Shown: positions 1-5,727 of the stretch, piece by piece
Layout: each line of letters begins with the position of its first letter
Numbering within the stretch: the first letter of the stretch is position 1
Assembly (NCBI GenBank): GCA_946887065.1
Contig: CAMPKL010000117.1
Location: 1 to 8,701 of the forward strand
Source of the DNA: an uncultured Bryobacterales bacterium
Lineage (GTDB): Bacteria; Acidobacteriota; Terriglobia; Bryobacterales; UBA6623
Length of the DNA: 8,701 bases
Direction of reading: 5' to 3'
The notes under the pieces: model-generated
What the model was told of the DNA's origin: nothing
Database searches by the model: none
The model's input: the letters and a program-made list of their open reading frames with translations, nothing else
Program-made: the position numbers and the translations under genes

Positions 1-1
1 G

Positions 2-637
2 TTCATGGATGAGCTCGCTGCGAAGGCGGGCGCCGATCCGGTCGAGTATCGCCGGAGACATCTTCGCGATCCTCGACTGTTGGGCGTGCTCAACGCTGCA
101 GCGGAGCGCGCTGGATGGGAAGCTCGACCGTCCCCGCGGCCGAACCGCCCAGAATCGGGAACCGCGTACGGTCGCGGAGTCGCCAACGTTTTATACGAGG
201 GCGACAACGGTTATACGGCAGTGGTCGCGGAAGTCGAGGTCGATCAGGATACGGGCGCCATCCATGTCACGCGCATCGTCTGTTCCAGCGACTGCGGCCC
301 GATTTCTAACCCAGACGGCCTCATCAACCAGATGGAGGGCGGCGCCTTGCAGGCGATGAGCCGCGCGCTGCTGGAAGAGGTCACCTGGGACGAGGAGAAG
401 ATCACCTCCTTCGATTGGGTCGGATACAAGTCGCTTCCCGTCGGGTTCGCCGTGCCGCAGATAGAGGCGGTGCTCATTAATCAAACCGAGGGCAAGGCGA
501 TGGGCGCCGGCGAGACGTCCATCACGGCAGTGGCCGCGGCCATTGGAAACGCCGTGTTTGACGCGACGGGAGCGCGGCTGCGCGAAATCCCATTTACGCC
601 CCAGAGAGTCAAAGCCGCACTCGCGGCCCGCGGCTAA
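2..637 (+). CDS. Xanthine dehydrogenase-family molybdopterin-binding subunit, C-terminal part (5' end outside window)
   Basis: This is the last 211 codons of a large molybdenum hydroxylase subunit (xanthine dehydrogenase / aldehyde oxidase / isoquinoline oxidoreductase type). The frame is open to the left edge, so the start is outside the window. The fragment opens with FMDELA..AGADPVEYRRRHL, the usual signature before the last Moco-binding part. It continues with a beta segment (VVAEVEVDQDTGAIHVTR), a conserved DCG..NPDG.INQMEGG stretch, and near the end GAGETS. The glutamate of GAGE (codon 512-514) matches the family's catalytic base next to the Mo-sulfido centre. The end, REIPFTPQRVKAAL, is the usual C-terminus of the family. 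Such subunits hydroxylate aldehydes or N-heterocycles with small FeS and FAD partners or a cytochrome c acceptor; partners would have to lie upstream. The substrate cannot be told from this fragment. It converges on the next gene with 32 bp between the stops. Confidence 0.92.
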   Translation, partial: FMDELAAKAGADPVEYRRRHLRDPRLLGVLNAAAERAGWEARPSPRPNRPESGTAYGRGVANVLYEGDNGYTAVVAEVEVDQDTGAIHVTRIVCSSDCGPISNPDGLINQMEGGALQAMSRALLEEVTWDEEKITSFDWVGYKSLPVGFAVPQIEAVLINQTEGKAMGAGETSITAVAAAIGNAVFDATGARLREIPFTPQRVKAALAARG

Positions 638-669
638 GCGGGCTCGTGCGCGGCCTCTCCTGAACCAGT

Positions 670-2817
670 TCACTTCGCGAGCGGATCGGGACGAAGTTGG
701 AAGTGCATGACCTTGCTGGTCGTGCCCTTGCCGCCTTCCATGTGGAAGGGCGTGCGGGTGCTGATGGTCGCCCACAAGCCCTTGCCTTTCCAGCCGGCAT
801 TCGGGTCGTCGATGCGGCCGTCCATCCATTTGGTGTAGAAACCCATCGGATAGGGCACGCGCAGAACGACCCATTCGCCGTCCTGAAGAGCCAGCAATCC
901 TTCGGAAGCGTTGCCGGTGTTGATGGGAGTGTTGGCGCCAAGTCCGAGGGTGTCGAACTGATCCACCCAGGTGTAGTAGCTCGCCTCGGCGCTGCCCGGC
1001 TCGGAGATGCCTTCGATCTGCGGCAACGGTTCGGCATAGAAGGTCCAACCCTCTGGACAGTGCTGTCCGGTGGCTTGGGGTCCATTGAGCGGTCCTGCGC
1101 ACTTCGTTCGATCGAAGCTGGCCAGGTGCCCGCTGGCCAGAGCCACCCAGGCGACGCCGTTGCGGTCGACGTCCATGCCGCGCGGCGAATAGCCTTGCTC
1201 CGCGGGCACTTCGTAAACCTCCGCTAGAGCGGTCTCCGGCGGGTTGGTTCCGGGATCAAGCCGAACGACGGAGCCGGGGAAGCCGAGAACGGATCCCCAG
1301 ATCGAGCCGTCCGGCGCGGGGGATACGGCGTAGAATGCGGCGCCGTAGCGTTTGTCCTTGGCCGGGTGGCCGGGTCGAGCCGGCTCGACATAAGCATCGC
1401 GCTTGCCGTTGCCGTTCGTGTCCATGATCAGCGCGGTCCAGCCTTGCGACTTCACCTCGTCGCCCGTCTCATCGAACATCTTCCTGTCGAGCCAGCCTAC
1501 GACTTGCCCGCCGCCGCTGGTCCACAGAGTGTTGTTGTCGTCTTCGGCGAACATCAAGTGGTGGGTGCTGAAGCACGTGCTGATGTGCGTGATCTGTTGG
1601 GTTTTCGGATCGTACACGGCGAGCTGACGCCCGGAGCGTTCGAGCGGGAACAGCTCGGCCGAGGGATGACTCGAACCCGCTCGGCAATGGTCGGGATTGT
1701 CGGGAGGGCGGACGGCTGAGGTGAACCAAACCCGGCCCAACTCATCGAACATCGGGTTGTGGACGTTGTTCTTGCTGGTCCAGATGGCTTCTTCGCCCCA
1801 ATACGGCGAGGGTTGAGCGACCTCTCCCGAGACGACGGGCGTCGCCGGATCTCGAACAGTGAGCGGGACCCGGCTGGTGGTGTGGGTCACGGGGTCAAGA
1901 ACCGGTAGGTAGTCGGCGCTGAGTTCGAGGGCGCCGTAGATCTTTCCGTCGGCGTTGAGCGTGGGATTGCGGCGGTCGGTGGACACTTCGTCGTGCAGAT
2001 AGGCTTTCGGATCGGCCCAATCCCATTGGGTAATCACAATGTTGCGCTCGATGCCCTGGGGGCGGGGAGGTTCGGGCGGCGTCTCACCTGCAGCGATGCG
2101 ATCCGACCAATCGGCAAAGACCTGGAGCGTGCGCTCGGAGCCCATATTCGTCAGGCCGTTGGCCATATTGCCTCCGGCTTGTCCGGAGAGGATGCGGCGT
2201 TCCCAAGCGGCAGTGGAGGAAGTGATTTCGCCTAGGCCAGGGGGAATTTCGCGGGTGCCTTTGGTTCCCAGTTGGTGGCACGCTGTGCATCCGCCTGACT
2301 TGAGTCTGCGCAGCCAGTCCGATTGGTTTTGGATGTTGGTTGGGATGCCATTGCCCGAGGGACCGGTGCCGGGGAATTCGCTCTCGGCGGGCGGGTGAAT
2401 CAGGGAGAGCCAGTATCCGGCGGGATAGTATTGAGCCGCCGCGGCAGCGTCGGGCGCGACGACCGCCGTGAGGTTAAGGACCTCGCCGGGCCGGGACTCG
2501 ACCTTGGGGGAATCCACCAAACCGTAGCCGCGCACCCAAACCGAGTAGTTCGCGTCGGGCAGGTCAGGCAAGACGTAGCGGCCTTCATCGTCGGTGACCA
2601 CGATCTTGGCCAACTTGGTGGGCAGGTCGGTGGTCTCTGCGATGACCCAGACTCCGGCTTCGGGCCCAGAAGGACCCGTGACGATCCCGCCGAGGTCGTC
2701 GTCGTCGACGGCAATTCCTTCAGCGGAATTCCCGCAACCCGTCAACGCGAGCAAGCCGCTGCAACACGCGGCCAGCATGCACCAATACGCTAAAGACGCC
2801 GTTCTTGCTTTGTTCAT
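670..2817 (-). CDS. Exported lipoprotein: carboxypeptidase-regulatory-like domain, CxxCH haem motif, Vgb-like propeller
   Basis: The gene encodes a 715-residue protein. I chose ATG 2817 because AAGGAG lies 7 nt upstream and the protein then starts MNKARTASLAYWCML, a normal signal peptide. The longer open frame to 2925 adds 36 residues ahead of the signal and has no such site. LTGC (residues 25-28) is a lipobox, so Cys28 is the likely lipidated N-terminus. Residues about 41-124 look like a carboxypeptidase regulatory-like (Ig/transthyretin-type) domain with DDEGRYVLPDLP. CTACH at 177-181 is a c-type haem site, and Met218 or Met225 (NMANGLTNMG) could be the distal ligand. Residues about 255-715 resemble the streptogramin-lyase (Vgb) propeller, with DTNGNGKRD at 466-474 as a possible calcium loop. 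The ending GRIDDPNAGWKGKGLWAT...HFQLRPDPL is typical of a family common in Acidobacteriota but of unknown function. A periplasmic electron-transfer or sensing role is inference. Confidence 0.92.
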   Translation of the reverse strand: MNKARTASLAYWCMLAACCSGLLALTGCGNSAEGIAVDDDDLGGIVTGPSGPEAGVWVIAETTDLPTKLAKIVVTDDEGRYVLPDLPDANYSVWVRGYGLVDSPKVESRPGEVLNLTAVVAPDAAAAAQYYPAGYWLSLIHPPAESEFPGTGPSGNGIPTNIQNQSDWLRRLKSGGCTACHQLGTKGTREIPPGLGEITSSTAAWERRILSGQAGGNMANGLTNMGSERTLQVFADWSDRIAAGETPPEPPRPQGIERNIVITQWDWADPKAYLHDEVSTDRRNPTLNADGKIYGALELSADYLPVLDPVTHTTSRVPLTVRDPATPVVSGEVAQPSPYWGEEAIWTSKNNVHNPMFDELGRVWFTSAVRPPDNPDHCRAGSSHPSAELFPLERSGRQLAVYDPKTQQITHISTCFSTHHLMFAEDDNNTLWTSGGGQVVGWLDRKMFDETGDEVKSQGWTALIMDTNGNGKRDAYVEPARPGHPAKDKRYGAAFYAVSPAPDGSIWGSVLGFPGSVVRLDPGTNPPETALAEVYEVPAEQGYSPRGMDVDRNGVAWVALASGHLASFDRTKCAGPLNGPQATGQHCPEGWTFYAEPLPQIEGISEPGSAEASYYTWVDQFDTLGLGANTPINTGNASEGLLALQDGEWVVLRVPYPMGFYTKWMDGRIDDPNAGWKGKGLWATISTRTPFHMEGGKGTTSKVMHFQLRPDPLAK

Positions 2818-2824
2818 GACTCCG

Positions 2825-2830
2825 CTCCTT
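2825..2830 (-). promoter_or_regulatory. Ribosome binding site that fixes the lipoprotein start
   Basis: On the minus strand AAGGAG is followed by 7 nt and ATG (2815-2817). This is the strongest Shine-Dalgarno match near any start in the window, and it decides between ATG 2817 and the 36-residue longer open frame. Confidence 0.8.
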
Positions 2831-2857
2831 TCGCCTATCCGACCCAAACCTGGGCAG

Positions 2858-2886
2858 ATTGTACCTCCAGCGAGGCGACGTGAGAC
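2858..2886 (-). promoter_or_regulatory. Possible promoter of the lipoprotein gene
   Basis: The minus strand has TACAAT (2858-2863), one base from the consensus -10 TATAAT. Seventeen nt upstream lies GTCTCA (2881-2886), a poor match to TTGACA. Transcription would start near 2851, giving a leader of about 33 nt that contains the AAGGAG site and a small CCCA/TGGG hairpin. It lies in the 122-bp gap downstream of the hydrolase gene, so the lipoprotein gene may have its own promoter or be read through from upstream. Confidence 0.4.
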
Positions 2887-2939
2887 CACGGAATTTATCG
2901 GGGATGGCGCGATCGGGAAGCCCACTCAACCAGCCGCCG

Positions 2940-4124
2940 CTAACCCGCGAAGCCGGAATGCACCCGCCTCGCAATGCCCGGAGCGAGCTCCTGAATCAGC
3001 TTCCATCCGTTCTCGCCGTTGGTCAGGATTACGTACCCCGACATTTTTTCGGGCGAGAATTCCGCAATAGAGTGGAAGCCCGTCTGATCGCCCCCATGGC
3101 TGACGATCTCGCCGAACTCCTCTGTCTGCGCGATCTTCCACCCGAGCGCCCACGAAATCTCGTAGCCTGGTCCGTCCTCGACCTTCACATGCGGACGGAG
3201 CATTTCCTCGATGTTGGCTTGAGTCAGTCGAAACGCATCCGCCGGTTTCGGATCGATGATCTCGATGAGAAACTTCGCATAGTCCGTGGCCGTCGTGAGC
3301 AGGCCGCCCATCGCGCCATATCTGGCAACGTCGGGAGCGGTGTACTTCCCTGGAGTCAACGGCCTTCCTTGATCGTCGTGCGGTCGAGCCATATGCGACG
3401 ATAAGGCATCATCCCAAACGTAGGTGGACGAATCCATTCCCAGGGGCATAAGCAGGTTCGCCTTCATATACGCATCGAAATCGGTGCCGCACACTTTCAA
3501 TTCCGCTTCATAGCTGCTGCAATCGCTTTGATCCACACGGCCAGTCAACGCCGTCACCACCGACTGCAAGTACGCATAGCCTTCGCCCGAGTATTGCCAC
3601 TGCTCCCCAGGCGCGAAATGGATCTTGAGCGGATTTTCTCCTGACCGGATATCTTGAAACCCGCTGGTGTGGCAAAGAATCTGACGGGCCGTGATCAGGT
3701 CCAACCGAGGGTCGCCTTCGACGAAGCGCTCCGGGATGTATTCGGTGAGAGGTCTGTCAAGATCGAGTACGCCCTTCTCAACCAACTTCATGACTGCGTA
3801 AGCGAACACCGGCTTGCTCATCGAGGCCGCTTCGAATAGCGTGTCGTCATCAACGGGCATGCCAGAAGCGCCATCTCTGACGCCAAATGCTCGACGCCAC
3901 TCCACCGCGCCCTTCTGGATGACGGCTATAGACAATCCGGGAACCCGGAGGTCCCCCATCATCTTGATGATTCCCGCTTCCAGATCGGTCTCTTCCGCAA
4001 CCGCTTCGGATGGTTGGCGATACCGGGAACACGCGGTGACGGCGAGGAGCGCCGCTTGGCTGCTTCGTGCTAAGAAATCCCTGCGTGACATCCGCACGGG
4101 AATCCAGTTCTTAACGTGGGACAT
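2940..4124 (-). CDS. Tat-exported serine hydrolase, beta-lactamase class C / EstB-like
   Basis: The protein has 394 residues from ATG 4124, chosen because GGAGG sits 5 nt upstream; a GTG at 4136 would overlap that site. SRRDFLA (residues 13-19) is a twin-arginine motif, followed by a hydrophobic stretch and VTAC, so it may be a Tat lipoprotein anchored at Cys32. The serine hydrolase motifs are in order: SMSK (Ser101 nucleophile, Lys104), YSG (Tyr178, the YxN equivalent), and SHGG (His343-Gly-Gly, taking the place of KTG). A conserved HTSGF sits between the first two. The length and the HGG third motif fit the esterase / D-aminopeptidase / 'serine hydrolase' branch better than a true AmpC beta-lactamase. 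Cys202 and Cys212 could form a disulfide. The substrate is unknown. The lipoprotein gene follows 122 bp downstream on the same strand, and the decayed ileS copy lies directly upstream. Confidence 0.92.
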   Translation of the reverse strand: MSHVKNWIPVRMSRRDFLARSSQAALLAVTACSRYRQPSEAVAEETDLEAGIIKMMGDLRVPGLSIAVIQKGAVEWRRAFGVRDGASGMPVDDDTLFEAASMSKPVFAYAVMKLVEKGVLDLDRPLTEYIPERFVEGDPRLDLITARQILCHTSGFQDIRSGENPLKIHFAPGEQWQYSGEGYAYLQSVVTALTGRVDQSDCSSYEAELKVCGTDFDAYMKANLLMPLGMDSSTYVWDDALSSHMARPHDDQGRPLTPGKYTAPDVARYGAMGGLLTTATDYAKFLIEIIDPKPADAFRLTQANIEEMLRPHVKVEDGPGYEISWALGWKIAQTEEFGEIVSHGGDQTGFHSIAEFSPEKMSGYVILTNGENGWKLIQELAPGIARRVHSGFAG

Positions 4125-4129
4125 CAGCG

Positions 4130-4134
4130 CCTCC
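4130..4134 (-). promoter_or_regulatory. Ribosome binding site of the serine hydrolase gene
   Basis: GGAGG on the minus strand is followed by CGCTG and ATG at 4124. It supports ATG 4124 over the in-frame GTG at 4136 (upstream of this site) and over the internal ATG at 4091, which would still keep the twin-arginine motif but has no ribosome binding site. Confidence 0.65.
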
Positions 4135-4141
4135 ACGCCCG

Positions 4142-4170
4142 ATCATAGTTGAGGATCGCAGCCTCTCGTG
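4142..4170 (-). promoter_or_regulatory. Possible promoter of the serine hydrolase gene
   Basis: The minus strand has TATGAT (4142-4147), one base from TATAAT, 17 nt before ATG 4124. Transcription would start about 10 nt before the ATG, leaving just enough leader for GGAGG. The -35 position falls at the left edge of the duplicated ileS segment and is a poor match. If real, the promoter straddles the boundary of the duplication. Confidence 0.3.
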
Positions 4171-4283
4171 ATCGCCCATCGGGCGACGGTACACTAGTCG
4201 TTTCGATCCCATGAGCCAGCCCAAGTTCGAACAAGCCCAGGCTATCGGTTTTGCCGCCAGGGAGCGTGAAGTGCTCATGTTCT
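4162..4283 (+). repeat. Direct repeat, copy A: degenerate duplicate of the ileS promoter and first codons
   Basis: This 122-nt segment aligns with 5603-5727 with about 15 mismatches and one 3-nt in-frame gap (roughly 88% identity, counted by hand). The core 4190-4247, from TACACT through the 12th codon, has a single mismatch. Similarity fades after codon 20 and ends at TTCT. The upstream part differs at five places, and those changes create a perfect 6-bp hairpin (TCGCCC/GGGCGA, 4172-4186) absent from the intact copy. Nothing else in 4137-4293 looks like a gene. Confidence 0.92.
4190..4195 (+). promoter_or_regulatory. Retained -10-like element of the decayed ileS copy
   Basis: TACACT here corresponds exactly to the putative -10 of intact ileS at 5631-5636 and lies in the best-preserved part of the repeat. 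If active, it would drive transcription of the 28-codon remnant and continue antisense into the membrane-protein gene. Confidence 0.3.
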
Positions 4284-4297
4284 CTACTAAGCGCTAA
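4211..4297 (+). pseudogene. ileS 5' remnant (28-codon ORF)
   Basis: ATG 4211 begins an ORF that reads MSQPKFEQAQAI like IleRS in this window. It then loses one codon (Val), changes Asp to Gly, keeps FAARERE, and diverges to end at TAA 4295-4297. Several differences from the intact copy are silent (AGC/AGT, CGT/CGG, GAA/GAG) and the gap is exactly one codon, so the two copies seem to have diverged at least partly as coding sequence. The protein is far too short for any synthetase function. Its stop overlaps the TAG stop of the membrane-protein gene on the other strand (4294-4296). It may be the leftover of an older or foreign ileS allele, or a truncated duplicate. Confidence 0.85.
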
Positions 4298-5391
4298 GGG
4301 GGATCGTCTAAGACCTGACGGGCACTGTTTCGGAGCCCCGGTATCTCAAAATAGTATTCCACCGGCAATTGATAGCCAATCAGATTCAGCACCGGGTCGT
4401 TCTGCCGTTTGCCCCACACGAGCACTATGTTGATCGGCCGGTAGCGGCACGTTAGACCAAGTCGTATGTGGAACTTCGGAGCCCATTCCCGGCTGACGCC
4501 ATAGTCCTCGATGGATTCGTCACACGGTCCCGTGGCTTCGTTCAGGATGCGGAGTGTGTTCGCAAAGATTCTTCGCCTCTGCGCAAGCTCCAGCCTGTCT
4601 GTGCCCAGGCTGAGGTCATCCAGCATCGATTCCGCGATCCCCGTGAAGTCCGATTGGTTGTAGAGGGCGACAATCTGTTGGGCGGACGCAACAAGGATTC
4701 GCTCGTCTTCGTCGTCGACCTCGTGCCTTAGTGTGCTCAAGGCCACCGCGATCCCGATAATCAGCGCCGTGATAACGCCGACTGGGCCGAAGGTCGCATC
4801 GGATAGTGTCGACAACCAGGTTTCCCGTGGTCCCGCACTGTGCGGCAGGGCCAAGAAACTTGCATCTCGTTCATCTCCGTTTTTTCGAGCCCTGTCCACA
4901 AGCCAGGCTATCGCGAGGACCGCGGGTGCTACGATCACTCCTGCGATGCTGCGTTCACTCCCGAAGAAGATGCCGACCGGGAAGAACAACAACAAACCGG
5001 CGATTGCTAGACACCATCGGTCGAGTCTGTTCATCGGGCGGGAGCCGAAGGCCCGCGTTAGAGCGGCGACAATGCACACAGAGGCAACAAATACGATTGA
5101 CTCCGTAAACGGAAGTTCTTGAGGTTCGGGAAGTTGCGCGGGGTCGCGTGCAATAAACAAAGAGGCGAGAATCCCGGCACCAATAACCGGAACGATTACG
5201 ACAAACTGGCTGACTGGGCCAATCCAGCGGGAGATGTTCTTGTAGAGAACCGTCGCCGCCGCCACCAGGCAAATCCCTCCTAAGAGAGGCTGATGTGGGG
5301 GCGTTCTATCGTCTATCAGCCACTCCGACAGAGACATCAGGGAGAGCCAGGCGGCTACTTTCAGGCCTTCCTTGATTTGCTCGTTCGACAT
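4294..5391 (-). CDS. Multi-pass membrane protein with C-terminal soluble domain, family not recognised
   Basis: The protein has 365 residues from ATG 5391 (MSNEQIKEGLK); no convincing ribosome binding site is visible. The open frame extends to a TTG at 5469, but the added N-terminus is polar, unlike a normal start, and overlaps the ORF6N remnant. There are about seven hydrophobic segments near residues 10-26, 35-50, 58-80, 97-114, 125-144, 148-166 and 201-220. The last is followed by acidic HEVDDEDER and a soluble tail of about 145 residues. That tail has two helix-like stretches (ASAQQIVALYNQSDF..., LAQRRRIFANTLRIL), then alternating hydrophobic beta-like strands ending in NLIGYQLPVEYYF. This order loosely resembles NTF2-like DUF3887-type domains, which is a guess. 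Codon and base use look less GC-rich than in the flanking genes. The gene sits alone between two copies of the ileS 5' end, which suggests accessory origin. Confidence 0.75.
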   Translation of the reverse strand: MSNEQIKEGLKVAAWLSLMSLSEWLIDDRTPPHQPLLGGICLVAAATVLYKNISRWIGPVSQFVVIVPVIGAGILASLFIARDPAQLPEPQELPFTESIVFVASVCIVAALTRAFGSRPMNRLDRWCLAIAGLLLFFPVGIFFGSERSIAGVIVAPAVLAIAWLVDRARKNGDERDASFLALPHSAGPRETWLSTLSDATFGPVGVITALIIGIAVALSTLRHEVDDEDERILVASAQQIVALYNQSDFTGIAESMLDDLSLGTDRLELAQRRRIFANTLRILNEATGPCDESIEDYGVSREWAPKFHIRLGLTCRYRPINIVLVWGKRQNDPVLNLIGYQLPVEYYFEIPGLRNSARQVLDDPP

Positions 5392-5457
5392 CCCGCCGGC
5401 CAGGTGTGAAAACCCTACGTAGGATAGCTCCAGCGATCGGCGGCTTCCTATGATTGG

Positions 5458-5610
5458 AGATTTGAACAACTCGGTCTCGAGGAGTTCGAGTACTTGAAGT
5501 CACAAATTGTGACCTCAAGTTGGGGAGGTCGCCGCTACGCGCCGCGCGCCTTCACGCAGGAAGACGGAGCGAAATGGGCATCCGCAGCAACGCTGAGCAG
5601 ACCCTCTCGT
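5458..5610 (+). pseudogene. ORF6N-domain protein remnant (phage antirepressor / KilA-N-associated type)
   Basis: Read from 5458, the frame gives RFEQLGLEEFEYL, then KSQIVTSSWGGRRYAPRAFTQE. This matches the ORF6N core, whose family pattern is roughly FMFQLT.EEFE.LRSQIVTSSWGGRRY.PYAFTEQGVAML. Past the QE the match weakens (GAKWASAATLSRPSR), with a possible faint match to the family's LSSVLRSPR. There is no start codon: the frame is stopped at 5425 upstream and the N-terminal half of the domain is missing. It then runs without homology into the ileS promoter to a TGA overlapping the ileS ATG. ORF6N proteins are DNA-binding domains of phages and of many bacterial chromosomes. This is a dead fragment, probably a trace of a former mobile or accessory gene. 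The right boundary is approximate. Confidence 0.78.
5492..5520. repeat. 29-bp near-perfect palindrome inside the ORF6N remnant
   Basis: The left arm ACTTGAAGTCACAA (5492-5505) and right arm TTGTGACCTCAAGT (5507-5520) pair at 13 of 14 positions around one central A. The plus strand codes LKSQIVTSS in the ORF6N frame, and the minus strand codes LRSQFVTSS. It lies about 100 bp upstream of the membrane-protein ATG. It could be an operator (ORF6N autoregulation or control of the membrane gene), a leftover recombination site, or just the effect of the conserved protein core. Confidence 0.85.
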
Positions 5611-5727
5611 GATCCTCCGTCGAGCGACGCTACACTAGTCGTTTCGATCCCATGAGTCAGCCCAAGTTCGAACAAGCCCAGGCTATCGTCGATTTTGCCG
5701 CCAGGGAGCGGGAGATTGCCGCGTTCT
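5603..5727 (+). repeat. Direct repeat, copy B: promoter region and first codons of the intact ileS
   Basis: This is the intact partner of the repeat at 4162-4283. It carries the TACACT box, the start codon and about the first 25 codons of ileS. The two copies are 1441 bp apart start to start and in the same orientation. Confidence 0.92.
5607..5636 (+). promoter_or_regulatory. Putative ileS promoter, very short leader
   Basis: TACACT (5631-5636) is a fair -10, with a weak TCGTGA (5607-5612) 18 nt upstream. Transcription would begin near 5643, only about 9 nt before the ileS ATG. The sequence before the ATG (GTTTCGATCCC) has no Shine-Dalgarno match, so translation would be leaderless-like. The box is conserved in the decayed copy. 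No T-box-like leader, which often controls ileS in Gram-positives, is present. Confidence 0.4.

Noticed and set aside
661..672. TGAAC-CA-GTTCA inverted repeat between convergent genes as a terminator
   Set aside because: Only 5-bp arms with a 2-nt loop and no T-tract. It is too weak to call, although a terminator is expected nearby.
191..1102. 303-codon minus-strand frame crossing the 3' ends of two genes
   Set aside because: It overlaps two well-supported genes in other frames and its Arg/His/Gly-rich product has no family features.
2818..2925. 36-residue N-terminal extension of the lipoprotein
   Set aside because: It would put a polar stretch ahead of an excellent lipoprotein signal peptide, and the strong AAGGAG site sits before the inner ATG.
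5306..5518. 70-codon minus-strand frame beginning RSQFVTSS
   Set aside because: The ORF6N-like start is only the palindrome read backwards; the rest has no ORF6N similarity and overlaps the membrane-protein gene.
4294..5600. Insertion sequence or transposon with terminal inverted repeats
   Set aside because: No transposase gene is present and the single palindrome at 5492-5520 has no partner at the left end. The flanking direct repeat is far longer than a target-site duplication.
4137..5651. CRISPR array or tRNA attachment site
   Set aside because: No short regularly spaced repeats and no tRNA-like cloverleaf could be seen in the intergenic stretches.
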